This document shows, piece after piece, positions 51,422-59,238 of a stretch of 64,000 bases of DNA. Source of the DNA: Sediminibacterium ginsengisoli (GTDB taxonomy: Bacteria > Bacteroidota > Bacteroidia > Chitinophagales > Chitinophagaceae). The translations under genes and the position numbers were made by a program. The stretch lies in contig NZ_FUWH01000003.1 of assembly GCF_900167075.1 (NCBI RefSeq), forward strand, positions 228,898 to 292,897, in the 5' to 3' direction. The notes beneath the pieces were generated by a model, which worked only from the letters and a program-made list of their open reading frames with translations, was not told where the DNA came from and did no database searches. How positions within the stretch are numbered: position 1 is the stretch's first letter; each line of letters opens with the position of its first letter.

Positions 51422-51946
51422 ATGGCAAAGAAACCAGCCGCAGCTTCCAGGAAGCTATCCCCCCAGAAAAGTGCAGCAAAAAAAACAACTCCACACAGGA
51501 AAGAAGCAGGTAAAAAGAAAAAACAGGTAGGCGGACTCGGGTTCGTACACCGTTTAGATCCGGATGTAGCAGCGAGGGAAGTATACGACTTCCGTCAGAC
51601 CTACGATCCTACCGGTTCTTATGGTGTGTGGTACACCCGTGAGCAAATCTATGATTATGTAAAACCAGGAGGTATTTACGACAAGCTTATTGCTGCCGAA
51701 GAAGAGATCCCTGATACCCAGGAATGGGTTGTAGGATTCTATTTCCGCACAACCATTGTTGAAAACGAAGAGAAACTGACCTTCCTGGTAGCGCCGCTGA
51801 AACGCTTCAAGAATTCAGACGAGATCATCGACCGTTTCTACAGCGACCACGTATTTAAATCCGTACAGCCAACCAAAGGAATGGTGGGCGGCGAATATAC
51901 AGGTGGTGAAGACGACCTGTACGATTCAGGAAATATGTGGCCATAA
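51422..51946 (+). CDS. Protein with a basic, H1-like N-terminal tail
   Basis: 174 residues. The first 40 are very rich in Lys, Ala, Ser and Pro (MAKKPAAASRKLSPQKSAAK, then KEAGKKKKQVGG), like histone H1 or Hc1-type tails. Residues 41-174 form an acidic, aromatic domain (FVHRLDPDVAAREVYDFRQT, TREQIYDYVKPGGIYDKLI, EWVVGFYFRTTIVENEE) ending in GMVGGEYTGGEDDLYDSGNM. The family is unknown to me. The tail could bind DNA or RNA and the acidic part could bind a partner; both are inferred. It starts an apparent cluster with the membrane protein and two-component genes downstream (gap 17 bases). Confidence 0.65.
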   Translation: MAKKPAAASRKLSPQKSAAKKTTPHRKEAGKKKKQVGGLGFVHRLDPDVAAREVYDFRQTYDPTGSYGVWYTREQIYDYVKPGGIYDKLIAAEEEIPDTQEWVVGFYFRTTIVENEEKLTFLVAPLKRFKNSDEIIDRFYSDHVFKSVQPTKGMVGGEYTGGEDDLYDSGNMWP

Positions 51947-51963
51947 ACACCCTTGTTATTCTG

Positions 51964-52623
51964 ATGAATTTTCCATTCAATGAGATAATAGAGATCATAT
52001 GCCTGCTTTTTGCGTTCGTATGCCTTACGAACCAGAAAGCAGGCTTCTGGCAATGGTTCCGGTGGTTCCTGCTTTTTACGGTGCTGGTAGAGATATCCGG
52101 CGGCATATTGCGCAAGTCACTGCATTACGATAATCACTGGCTTTACAATCTCTACCTGCCGATAGAAACCATATTCAAAGGGCTTGTGCTATACCGGCTC
52201 TGCCGGAATTATTTCAACGTAAAAGTCTGGCTCATTGCGGCTTTTGCATCTTTTTCTGCCATTTACCTGTACGAAAGTTTTACCAGCGGCTTCCGTGAGT
52301 ACAGTATGATCGCCAACAATATCACATCGGTAAGCTTTATTGTGATCAGCTGTTTATTCTTTTACTATTTCCTGCAAAAGGAAGAATATGTGAATATATA
52401 CATGCACCCGCCCTTCTGGGTGGTGGCAGGATTATTCCTGTTCTATTTCGGGAGTACATCATGCAATATATTTTATACCTACCTTGCCGACATTAACGCC
52501 CGTCAGAATATACCGGTCCGTTATTTCATCTTTGTAGTGCTTAATTTTATATTTTATAGTTGCTGGAGTTACTCTTTTTTATGCAAGTATCGGCAAACAA
52601 CATCATCGTCATTGTCATCCTGA
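51964..52623 (+). CDS. Multi-spanning membrane protein, unrecognised
   Basis: 219 residues from ATG 51964; the frame also opens at 51937, overlapping the previous stop. Six apparent helices: about 5-22, 30-50, 58-80, 84-105, 125-145 and 155-200. No transport motif. Its last 43 bases overlap the start of the histidine kinase gene (52581), so it is translationally coupled to the kinase and may be a membrane partner for signal sensing; the kinase itself has a single membrane helix and no periplasmic domain. This is inferred from gene order. Confidence 0.7.
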   Translation: MNFPFNEIIEIICLLFAFVCLTNQKAGFWQWFRWFLLFTVLVEISGGILRKSLHYDNHWLYNLYLPIETIFKGLVLYRLCRNYFNVKVWLIAAFASFSAIYLYESFTSGFREYSMIANNITSVSFIVISCLFFYYFLQKEEYVNIYMHPPFWVVAGLFLFYFGSTSCNIFYTYLADINARQNIPVRYFIFVVLNFIFYSCWSYSFLCKYRQTTSSSLSS

Positions 52624-53351
52624 CCACCTGCATCTTCCTGATTGCAGCTATGTTCCTGTTGTCGTATGTGCGGCTTTACAATAAACGTAAAAGGAAATAC
52701 CAGGAAGAAAAAGAGGAACTAGAAAAACAGCTTATGCAATCACAGATGGAAACCCGGGAGGAAACACTCAATCAGCTTGGAAAAGAGCTGCACGACAATG
52801 TGGGCCAGCTCCTCAACAGCACCAAGCTGCTGATCGGTGTGGTACAACGTACTATTCCCGATCCGCCAGAAACCCTGAAAATTGCAGACGAAACGCTCGG
52901 CAAAGCCATACAGGAATTACGCTCGCTTTCAAAATCGCTGAACAAGGAATGGCTCGAGCAGTTCAGTTTTGTAGATAATCTGCAGGCAGAAGTGGCAAGG
53001 ATCAACGCCACCAAAAGTCTTGCGATTCTTTTCTCTCCGCCTGCATCCCTGCAGCTTAAACCGGACAAGCAGGTGATGCTTTTCCGCATTGTGCAGGAGG
53101 TCTTGCAGAATGCGATCAAACATGCCAACGCCAGCAGCATACATATCAAAATGCATGAAGAAGCAGGCCGGCTGCATGCATCCATCAGTGATGACGGTTC
53201 CGGTTTTGAAGCCCTTTCCTCCAAAAGCGGCGTAGGCATCCTTAATATAAAACACCGTACCCATCTGCTGGGCGGGATTGTAGACTGGCAGTCTTCACCC
53301 AATGGCACAGTTGTTACGCTGCAGATACCGGTTAATACCCCCGAAGCATGA
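52581..53351 (+). CDS. NarX/LiaS-type sensor histidine kinase
   Basis: 256 residues from ATG 52581. One membrane helix (NIIVIVILTTCIFLIAAMFL), a coiled coil (about 32-68), then the HisKA_3 box LNQLGKELHDNVGQLLNSTK with the phospho-histidine. The ATPase domain has MLFRIVQEVLQNAIKHANAS (N box), ISDDGSGFEA and GVGILNIKHRTHLLGGIVDW. With almost no extracytoplasmic part, it probably takes its signal from the membrane protein encoded just before it. It overlaps the LuxR-type regulator by four bases (ATGA). Confidence 0.93.
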   Translation: MQVSANNIIVIVILTTCIFLIAAMFLLSYVRLYNKRKRKYQEEKEELEKQLMQSQMETREETLNQLGKELHDNVGQLLNSTKLLIGVVQRTIPDPPETLKIADETLGKAIQELRSLSKSLNKEWLEQFSFVDNLQAEVARINATKSLAILFSPPASLQLKPDKQVMLFRIVQEVLQNAIKHANASSIHIKMHEEAGRLHASISDDGSGFEALSSKSGVGILNIKHRTHLLGGIVDWQSSPNGTVVTLQIPVNTPEA

Positions 53352-53983
53352 AGATAACCATAGGACTAGTAGACGATCACCAATTATTTCTCAAATCACT
53401 CACCCTGATGCTTGAAAGCTTCAGGTCTTTTAATGTGGTGATAGAAGCGCTGAACGGGAAAGACCTGCAGGATAAAATGTTCCGCGACAAGATCATCCCC
53501 GATATCATGCTCATTGATGTGAATATGCCCGTCATGAACGGCCAGGAAACCACCCGCTGGCTGAGCAAACATTATCCTCAGATCAAACTGGTGGCTTTAT
53601 CCATGAACGATTCGGATAAAGTGATCATCGATATGATCAAATCGGGTTGCTGCGCTTACCTGCTTAAAGAAACACATCCCGATGATCTCGAAAAAGCCCT
53701 GCACGAAATTGCCAGCACCGGTTTTTACAATGCCGACGCCAGCAATGTCAACTACAGGAAATTACTCGAGTCAGAAAAAAAGACCACACAGATCACGGAA
53801 AAAGAAAAACAGTTTCTCCAGCTCGCCTGCAGCGATATGACCTATAAAGAGATCGCCTCCATCATGAAGATCAGCGAGCGCACTGTTGACGGGTACCGCG
53901 AAATTCTTTTCGTAAAGCTGAATGTTCAAAGCAGGGTAGGTCTCGTAATGGAAGCCATCAAAAGACACATTGTAACAATATAG
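53348..53983 (+). CDS. LuxR-family (NarL-type) response regulator
   Basis: 211 residues. Receiver domain: IGLVDDHQLFLKSLTLMLES, phosphorylation aspartate in IPDIMLIDVNMPVMNGQETT, VALSMNDSDKVIIDMIKSGC and YLLKETHPDDLEKAL. The C-terminal GerE helix-turn-helix is ITEKEKQFLQLACSDMTYKE followed by IASIMKISERTVDGYREILF. The pattern is complete. It is coupled to the upstream NarX-type kinase and is its probable partner. The target regulon is not visible. A candidate small RNA gene follows on the same strand. Confidence 0.93.
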   Translation: MKITIGLVDDHQLFLKSLTLMLESFRSFNVVIEALNGKDLQDKMFRDKIIPDIMLIDVNMPVMNGQETTRWLSKHYPQIKLVALSMNDSDKVIIDMIKSGCCAYLLKETHPDDLEKALHEIASTGFYNADASNVNYRKLLESEKKTTQITEKEKQFLQLACSDMTYKEIASIMKISERTVDGYREILFVKLNVQSRVGLVMEAIKRHIVTI

Positions 53984-54090
53984 ATATAAATAATCTTTAA
54001 TTACAATCAATTAAGCGGCTTGCACTACAATATAAATGAAAAACATTTCCCATTTGTAGTAATTTAACTATAGCTTTTTTGACAATTCCC

Positions 54091-54098
54091 TATCTTTA
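54091..54098 (+). promoter_or_regulatory. Putative -7 box of the small RNA
   Basis: TATCTTTA matches TAnnTTTG except for the last base. A start about six bases downstream would open the transcript at roughly 54104. No TTG at -33 with normal spacing is seen. Confidence 0.4.
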
Positions 54099-54103
54099 AA
54101 CGG

Positions 54104-54290
54104 CTCGGGCTGCATTTATTTTGCAGTATCACTTGAAAGAGTGATGAGTTTATATCCAATGATCCTTTGTAAAGATCTTCAGTTCAGCGTAGTATTAGCG
54201 TATTCGCTGGCGAACTCCAATCCATGAAAACCAGCAGCGAAAGCTGCAAAAACAACCTTTGTAGGAATAAATCCCACAAAGGTTTTTTTA
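54104..54290 (+). ncRNA. Candidate small structured RNA
   Basis: A 314-base gene-free region (53984-54297) contains this about 187-base segment. It has several local hairpins: CTGCA...TGCAG near 54109-54125, ATCACT with AGTGAT near 54127-54144, AGCG-TATT-CGCT near 54199-54210, and GCAGC-GAAA-GCTGC near 54234-54247 with a GNRA-type loop. It ends in the terminator 54254-54290. A -7-like box lies just upstream. There is no start codon with a useful frame. I cannot match it to 6S, tmRNA, SRP or RNase P RNA. It might instead be the long 3' UTR of the LuxR regulator. Confidence 0.42.
54254..54290. terminator. Intrinsic terminator with T-run
   Basis: AACCTTTGT (54254-54262) pairs with ACAAAGGTT (54276-54284), extended inward by GTAGGA/TCCCAC with one mismatch, and is followed by TTTTTTT. 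The minus strand also has a T-run after the stem, so it can serve the TSUP gene (stop at 54298) as well. Confidence 0.88.
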
Positions 54291-54297
54291 TGCCTTA

Positions 54298-55644
54298 CTA
54301 CAGGAAGGCCTGGATCAATATGCGGATACTCCAGGCAATCACCAGTATACCCACGCCGAGGAACATCGTTTTCAGCGGAAGCTTTCCCGCCAGTGCTGCC
54401 GCCAGCGGAGCTGCGATCATACCTCCGATGATCAGTCCTGCAATAACCGGCCAATGTGAAATACCCAGCATGGAAAAAAAAGTGGCTGCACTTGCCAGGG
54501 TTACAAAGAACTCTGTAATGCTTACCGAACCGATCACATAACGCGGTGTTTTTCCTTTGGCGATCAGTGTACTTGTTACCAATGGCCCCCAGCCACCACC
54601 ACCGAAAGAATCCAGGAATCCGCCTGCCGCTGCCAGCCAACCAGCCCTTTTGACCTTGCGCGGCTGTTTTGTTCCTCTGAAACCGGTTCGTAAAATCCTG
54701 ATGCCGAGCAGTAACGTATAACAGGCCAGTAATGGCCGGATATACATTGCATAGCGGTCGCCATATACAGACAGCAATACCGCCCCGGCAACAGCACCAA
54801 GCACACCCGGAATCAGCAAAGCCTTGAATAACTTCCTGTTTACATTCCCAAACCGGTAATGACTATAACCCGATGCCGCACTTGAAAACATTTCCGCGGT
54901 ATGGATGCTTCCGCTGATGGCAGGCAGCTTTACCCCCAGCGACAAAAGCACCGTTGCCGATACCACACCATAACCCATACCAAGCATGCCATCTACCAGT
55001 TGGGCAAGAAAACCCGCCAGTATCATCCAGTAAAACGTACTATCAAGTGTACTGAAAAAAGCAGTGCCGTCTGCCAGCAACCGGTTGAAGGGGATGTAAG
55101 AAAGAATCAGGTGACCGATGAACATAAAAAAGAAAGCAAACAGGAAACGCGATGCAATTCGCTGCCATTTCTTTTCTGCCTGCAGGGATGTGCTATTGAC
55201 GACAGTATTTGTAACAGTTGTTATTTTTTCTCCCGACGGGCTGGCGGTATAAAAATCGCAGAGAAAGGAATAGTAAGGCGTATACACCATCACACGTCTT
55301 GCCCTGGCATCGTTGCGTACCTGCTCGGTCAGTGCCTGGTCGCGCTCCGTGATGATGGCAAGATCCGCATCGAAAAGATCTCCGGGAGAATATGATTTTC
55401 TTATAAGAGAAACATTGGTATAATAAGACGCGAATACTTCCAGTTCCGGAATGATGCGCGGAGCGGTTATTTTGATACCGGCCGCAGGTGCTTCCGCCAG
55501 TATTGCCTGCAATTGTTCATACGCGGCAGTATCACCGCCGATCAATACAAGACGCAGATGATCGAGCCGGATAAAAACAGGAAGCAACCGGTTGCTTCCT
55601 GTTTCTGCGCGGTTATGTATTTCTTTTCCCGGAGCTACTGACAT
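54298..55644 (-). CDS. TSUP-family transporter fused to a Met8/CysG-like N-terminal domain
   Basis: 448 residues. Residues 15-155 resemble the NAD-binding half of siroheme synthase (precorrin-2 dehydrogenase): LPVFIRLDHLRLVLIGGDTA, then DLAIITERDQALTEQVRNDA and YYSFLCDFYTASPSG, which parallels the family's CDFYTPS-type word. The dinucleotide loop is GGDTAA rather than GGGxVA, so activity is doubtful. Residues 175-448 are a TauE/SafE (TSUP) permease with about eight helices, e.g. MLGMGYGVVSATVLLSLGVK and DSFGGGGWGPLVTSTLIAKG. TSUP proteins move sulfite, sulfate or organosulfonates. It is the last gene after cysHDN, with 75 bases between, so a role in sulfur uptake or release for this operon is likely. 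Confidence 0.85.
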   Translation of the reverse strand: MSVAPGKEIHNRAETGSNRLLPVFIRLDHLRLVLIGGDTAAYEQLQAILAEAPAAGIKITAPRIIPELEVFASYYTNVSLIRKSYSPGDLFDADLAIITERDQALTEQVRNDARARRVMVYTPYYSFLCDFYTASPSGEKITTVTNTVVNSTSLQAEKKWQRIASRFLFAFFFMFIGHLILSYIPFNRLLADGTAFFSTLDSTFYWMILAGFLAQLVDGMLGMGYGVVSATVLLSLGVKLPAISGSIHTAEMFSSAASGYSHYRFGNVNRKLFKALLIPGVLGAVAGAVLLSVYGDRYAMYIRPLLACYTLLLGIRILRTGFRGTKQPRKVKRAGWLAAAGGFLDSFGGGGWGPLVTSTLIAKGKTPRYVIGSVSITEFFVTLASAATFFSMLGISHWPVIAGLIIGGMIAAPLAAALAGKLPLKTMFLGVGILVIAWSIRILIQAFL

Positions 55645-55719
55645 ACGTTTGCTTTTACAGTGAAGGGACAGGTTTTCACAGCAATGAGACGACAGGTAAC
55701 TCTTATTTATTTAAAGCGA

Positions 55720-56961
55720 TCACTGGATGATACAGGCAGCAACCGTAAGATGACTGGTTTCATCCACCAGGATCGCGCCACCGTTATTACGTAATTTTCT
55801 ATAGCTGTCTGCAGCAAGCGGCGATGCGGTTTTGATGGTCACACGCGCAATATCATTCAACCCGATACTGCCGGTTAATGCCTGCTGCTGCAATGAGCTT
55901 ACATCCAGCTTGTACACAATTTCCTTCACCATGGCTTTTACTATTTTGCTGTTGAGCTGCAGTAAATACTTATTGCCGGGCAGCAGTGGTTTATGATCCA
56001 TCCAGCAAAGGAGCACGTCCAATTCGTTGGTAACAACAGGACCGGAACCGGTTTTAACGATCATATCACCGCGGCTGATATCGATATCATCGGCCAGGTG
56101 CAGCACCGCACTTTGTGGCGCAAATGCTTCTTCCACTTCCTTATTGGACACTTCTATTGCACTGATGGTACTCTGAAACCCGGATGGCAGCACGGTAACA
56201 GCATCTCCTTTTTTATAAATTCCGCTATTGATCTTACCGGCGTAGCCCCTGTAATCATGCAGGTCTTCTGTCTGCGGACGGATCACATACTGCACGGGGA
56301 AACGCGCGTCATGGAGATTGATATCTTTTTCCACCTGTACTTCTTCCAGCAGCTGCAGCAAGGGTTTGCCTTTATACCAGTTCAGTTCCGGTGCTTTCTC
56401 TACAATATTGGCGCCGGTAAGTGCGCTGATGGGGATATAGGCAACATCTTTCAATCCAAGCCTGGCCGCTATTTCAGCATAAGCGATCACAATATTATTA
56501 TAAACGTCTTCCGCATAATCAACCAGGTCCATTTTGTTGATGGCGATGACGATATGCGGAATGTTGAGCATTGCAGCGATGATCGAATGCCTGCGGGTCT
56601 GTTCCATCACGCCGGTCCTGGCATCTACCAGCAAAATAGCCAGGTCTGCATTGGAGGCGCCGGTTACCATGTTACGCGTATACTGAACATGCCCGGGGGC
56701 ATCTGCAATAATGAACTTGCGCCTTGGCGTTGAAAAATATTTATAGGCTACGTCGATCGTGATACCCTGCTCACGTTCGGCACGCAGGCCGTCTGTAAGC
56801 AGCGCCAGGTCAAGTTCACCGCCGGAACGGGTTTTACTTTGTTTTTCGATGGCTTCGAGCTGATCGGCCATGATCGATTTACTGTCATACAGCAACCTGC
56901 CGATCAGGGTACTTTTACCATCATCCACACTTCCCGCTGTTATAAATCTTAATAAGTCCAT
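55720..56961 (-). CDS. cysN: Sulfate adenylyltransferase subunit 1 (CysN)
   Basis: 413 residues, the length of CysN without a fused CysC kinase. The translation-factor-type GTPase motifs are RFITAGSVDDGKSTLIGRLL (P loop), FIIADAPGHVQYTRNMVTGA (switch 2) and AINKMDLVDY. These are followed by two beta-barrel domains (FPVQYVIRPQTEDLHDYRGY, AIEVSNKEVEEAFAPQSAVL). CysN couples GTP hydrolysis to the synthesis of APS from ATP and sulfate by CysD. It lies 21 bases after cysD in the operon. No APS kinase gene is in the window, in keeping with the APS-type CysH. Confidence 0.95.
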   Translation of the reverse strand: MDLLRFITAGSVDDGKSTLIGRLLYDSKSIMADQLEAIEKQSKTRSGGELDLALLTDGLRAEREQGITIDVAYKYFSTPRRKFIIADAPGHVQYTRNMVTGASNADLAILLVDARTGVMEQTRRHSIIAAMLNIPHIVIAINKMDLVDYAEDVYNNIVIAYAEIAARLGLKDVAYIPISALTGANIVEKAPELNWYKGKPLLQLLEEVQVEKDINLHDARFPVQYVIRPQTEDLHDYRGYAGKINSGIYKKGDAVTVLPSGFQSTISAIEVSNKEVEEAFAPQSAVLHLADDIDISRGDMIVKTGSGPVVTNELDVLLCWMDHKPLLPGNKYLLQLNSKIVKAMVKEIVYKLDVSSLQQQALTGSIGLNDIARVTIKTASPLAADSYRKLRNNGGAILVDETSHLTVAACIIQ

Positions 56962-56982
56962 TGCTTTACTTTAAATTTCTGA

Positions 56983-57891
56983 TCAGAAATAACCGTTCTT
57001 TTTCCGGTCTTCCATTGCTGCCTCGCTGGTGCGGTCGTCTATTCTTGTTTCTCCGCGCTCACTGGTTCTTGTTGCGGTGATTTCCCTGATGATATCATCG
57101 ATGGTAACAGCATTGGATTCAACTGCAGCGGTACAGGTCATGTCGCCAACGGTACGATAACGTACTTTTTTAACCGAAACCTTGTCCTCTTCATCCAGGT
57201 TAATGAATGCTGAAGTTGCGATCAGCTGGCCGCCATATTCCAGCACTTCCCGTTCGTGTGCAAAATAGATGGAAGGCAATGCAATATTTTCTCGTCTGAT
57301 ATAATTCCATACATCCAGTTCCGTCCAGTTGCTGATCGGGAATACACGTACATTTTCTCCTTTACTGATCCTTCCGTTATAGGTATTCCATAATTCAGGG
57401 CGCTGGAGTTTGGGATCCCACTGACCAAATTCATCACGCACTGAAAAGATCCGCTCTTTGGCCCGGGCTTTCTCTTCATCGCGCCTTGCTCCGCCGATGC
57501 AGGCATCGAAACCGAATTCTTCAATAGTATCAAGTAAGGTATAGGTCTGCAATGCATTCCTGCTGGCCAGTTTACCCTTGGGTTCCGTCAGCTGCCGCAC
57601 ACGAATGGTATCTTCTACTTTTCTAACGATCAGTCTTTCGCCGATCTCCGTCACCAGCTGGTCTCTGAACGAAAGCGCTTCATCGAAATTATGACCGGTA
57701 TCGATGTGTACCAGCGGAAAGGGCAGTTTGCCGGGCCGGAATGCTTTCAGCGCCAGGTGCACCAGCGTAATGGAATCCTTACCGCCACTGAACAGCAGGG
57801 CCGGTTTTTCGAACTGGCCGGCCACTTCGCGGAAGATATGGATCGCTTCCGACTCGAGCTGATCGAGATAATCTAATGTATACTGACTCAT
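56983..57891 (-). CDS. cysD: Sulfate adenylyltransferase subunit 2 (CysD)
   Basis: 302 residues from ATG 57891, two bases after the cysH stop; an upstream frame to 57924 would overlap cysH. It has the PP-loop ALLFSGGKDSITLVHLALKA, LVHIDTGHNFDEALSFRDQL, GGARRDEEKARAKERIFSVR and ISNWTELDVWNYIRREN, as in E. coli CysD. It makes adenylyl sulfate in a complex with CysN. The C-terminus ends in the typical DDRTSEAAMEDRKKNGYF. Confidence 0.95.
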   Translation of the reverse strand: MSQYTLDYLDQLESEAIHIFREVAGQFEKPALLFSGGKDSITLVHLALKAFRPGKLPFPLVHIDTGHNFDEALSFRDQLVTEIGERLIVRKVEDTIRVRQLTEPKGKLASRNALQTYTLLDTIEEFGFDACIGGARRDEEKARAKERIFSVRDEFGQWDPKLQRPELWNTYNGRISKGENVRVFPISNWTELDVWNYIRRENIALPSIYFAHEREVLEYGGQLIATSAFINLDEEDKVSVKKVRYRTVGDMTCTAAVESNAVTIDDIIREITATRTSERGETRIDDRTSEAAMEDRKKNGYF

Positions 57892-57893
57892 AT

Positions 57894-58616
57894 TCAATTT
57901 GCTTTGTGAGTATGCAGGCCACACTCCTTTTTACTGTTATCTTCCCACCACCATCTGCCGGCACGGAAATCTTCGCCTGGTTGTATTGCCCTTGTGCAGG
58001 GCGCGCAGCCGATGCTTACAAAACCCTTATCGTGGAGCGGATTATAAGGTATTGCCGCACTGTGAATATAAGTACTTACTTCCTCGTTTGTCCAGTGCAG
58101 CAAGGGCTGGTATTTGATCAGCTGGTTAGTTTCATCCCATTCCAGCAGCTGCATGTGATTCCTGCCGGGAGAATGTGCGGCCCGTAAACCGGTGATCCAT
58201 ATTTTCTTACCCGTCAGGGCCCTTTTCAGCGGAATTACTTTACGGATGCGGCAACATTCCGAACGCAGTTCCGGCGACCGGTAAAAGGCATCAGGGCCAT
58301 TGGTACCGATAAATGTTTCGAGCAGGGTTGTATCCGGGTAATACGGTACAATCGGCATGTTGTACCGCTCAGAAGTACGGGTCCAGGTGCTATAGGTTTC
58401 CGGGAACATTCTCCCGGTATCCAGTGTAAAGCAGGAAACACCTGCGCCGCTGCAGCTGATCAGGTCAGTAATTACCTGGTCTTCCATGCTGAAACTCGTG
58501 GAAAATGTAACTTCTCCCGGAAACCGGGCCGCTAAAAAAACAATGGCCTCCGTTTCACTTTTGCCTTCCAGCTGCTGTAATAAAGCTGCCGCTGCATCAC
58601 TGTTTATCTGTACCAT
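57894..58616 (-). CDS. cysH: Phosphoadenylyl/adenylyl-sulfate reductase, [4Fe-4S] APS type (CysH)
   Basis: 240 residues. It has the PAPS/APS reductase core (VTFSTSFSMEDQVITDLI, FTLDTGRMFPETY, WITGLRAAHSPGRNHMQLLE) and the cysteine pairs CC (121-122) and CAPC (204 and 207, SIGCAPCTRA) that bind an iron-sulfur cluster in APS reductases. The catalytic cysteine is in KKECGLH (Cys232). Enzymes lacking the two pairs use PAPS; their presence here points to APS as substrate, giving sulfite and AMP. It is the first gene of the sulfate operon and adjoins cysD. Confidence 0.95.
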   Translation of the reverse strand: MVQINSDAAAALLQQLEGKSETEAIVFLAARFPGEVTFSTSFSMEDQVITDLISCSGAGVSCFTLDTGRMFPETYSTWTRTSERYNMPIVPYYPDTTLLETFIGTNGPDAFYRSPELRSECCRIRKVIPLKRALTGKKIWITGLRAAHSPGRNHMQLLEWDETNQLIKYQPLLHWTNEEVSTYIHSAAIPYNPLHDKGFVSIGCAPCTRAIQPGEDFRAGRWWWEDNSKKECGLHTHKAN

Positions 58617-58677
58617 AGTTTATCTGTCAATCTGGAATGTACAAAAGTTTAAGATCGCCTTCAACAATCTATTCTTC

Positions 58678-58719
58678 CGAAGATAGGTTTTGTTTTTTAT
58701 TTTTCTACAATTTTAGTAG
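58678..58719 (-). promoter_or_regulatory. Putative promoter and operator of the sulfate operon
   Basis: On the minus strand TTG (58708-58710) and TATCTTCG (58678-58685) are 22 bases apart, matching TTG-N19-23-TAnnTTTG with one mismatch. The TTG lies inside CTACAATTTTAGTAG (58705-58719), an imperfect palindrome with CTAC/GTAG arms and a seven-base centre. A regulator bound there would occlude the -33 element. The transcript would have a leader of about 55 bases before cysH. Confidence 0.5.
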
Positions 58720-58792
58720 ACTTTTAGGGCCCGCAATTCTAATCCGCTTTCTCCTGGAAAATGCGATCAGATTTTAGTGCGTCTGACTGTGA

Positions 58793-59116
58793 TTAAGCGT
58801 TTGCGCCTGTTCTTTTAAGCGCCAGCTGGAACCTGGTATTCAGGCTCACGGTGAAGTTGTTTTCGGCGAGCAGGGTCTTAATGGCAGCGTCTTCGAGCAT
58901 CAGTGTTGCGAGGTCTGATGCGAGCACGGAACTACTGATAAGGTTGGCTACCTTCCCGTTCACCAGTTCTATTTCGAACTTATATCCGGCCTTGCGGCTC
59001 ATTCCAACACGTTCAAAATCGATCTTGTTCAGATCTAATGATTGGTCTCCGTTTTGTGTACGTTTCATCAGGATCCTGATGATAGGTATGTATTTACTCC
59101 AGATCTGGGTGTACAT
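58793..59116 (-). CDS. Small conserved hypothetical protein
   Basis: 107 residues from ATG 59116; a TTG-started extension to 59152 is less likely. Contains MYTQIWSKYIPIIRILMKRT, LDLNKIDFERVGMSRKAGYK, EIELVNGKVANLISSSVLAS and a final helix with NTRFQLALKR. No known domain is recognised. The shape (basic N-terminal helix, strand, helix) suggests a small cytosolic protein. It is divergent from the nucleoid-associated protein gene. Confidence 0.6.
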   Translation of the reverse strand: MYTQIWSKYIPIIRILMKRTQNGDQSLDLNKIDFERVGMSRKAGYKFEIELVNGKVANLISSSVLASDLATLMLEDAAIKTLLAENNFTVSLNTRFQLALKRTGANA

Positions 59117-59223
59117 GGGCTCGTTCTTTTTGGGCGTTGGTTTACAATGCAAAGTTGCATTATTCCCGGCCGAATAACGAATTTGAGAGCAGGTTTCTGT
59201 GGTAATTGCGTTTTTTCTACCCT

Positions 59224-59231
59224 TATCTTCG
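59224..59231 (+). promoter_or_regulatory. -7 box directly upstream of a start codon
   Basis: TATCTTCG ends eight bases before the ATG at 59239. With transcription normally starting five to eight bases after the box, the mRNA would be leaderless or nearly so. No matching TTG at the usual distance is evident. Confidence 0.35.
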
Positions 59232-59238
59232 CCTTCTT

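Noticed and set aside
54104..54290. Considered 6S RNA, tmRNA, SRP RNA and SAM riboswitch
   Set aside because: No 5'/3' pairing of the 6S type, no tRNA-like end of tmRNA, no GGAAG-type SRP loop. It also lies downstream, not upstream, of the sulfur operon on the opposite strand, so a riboswitch for that operon is excluded.
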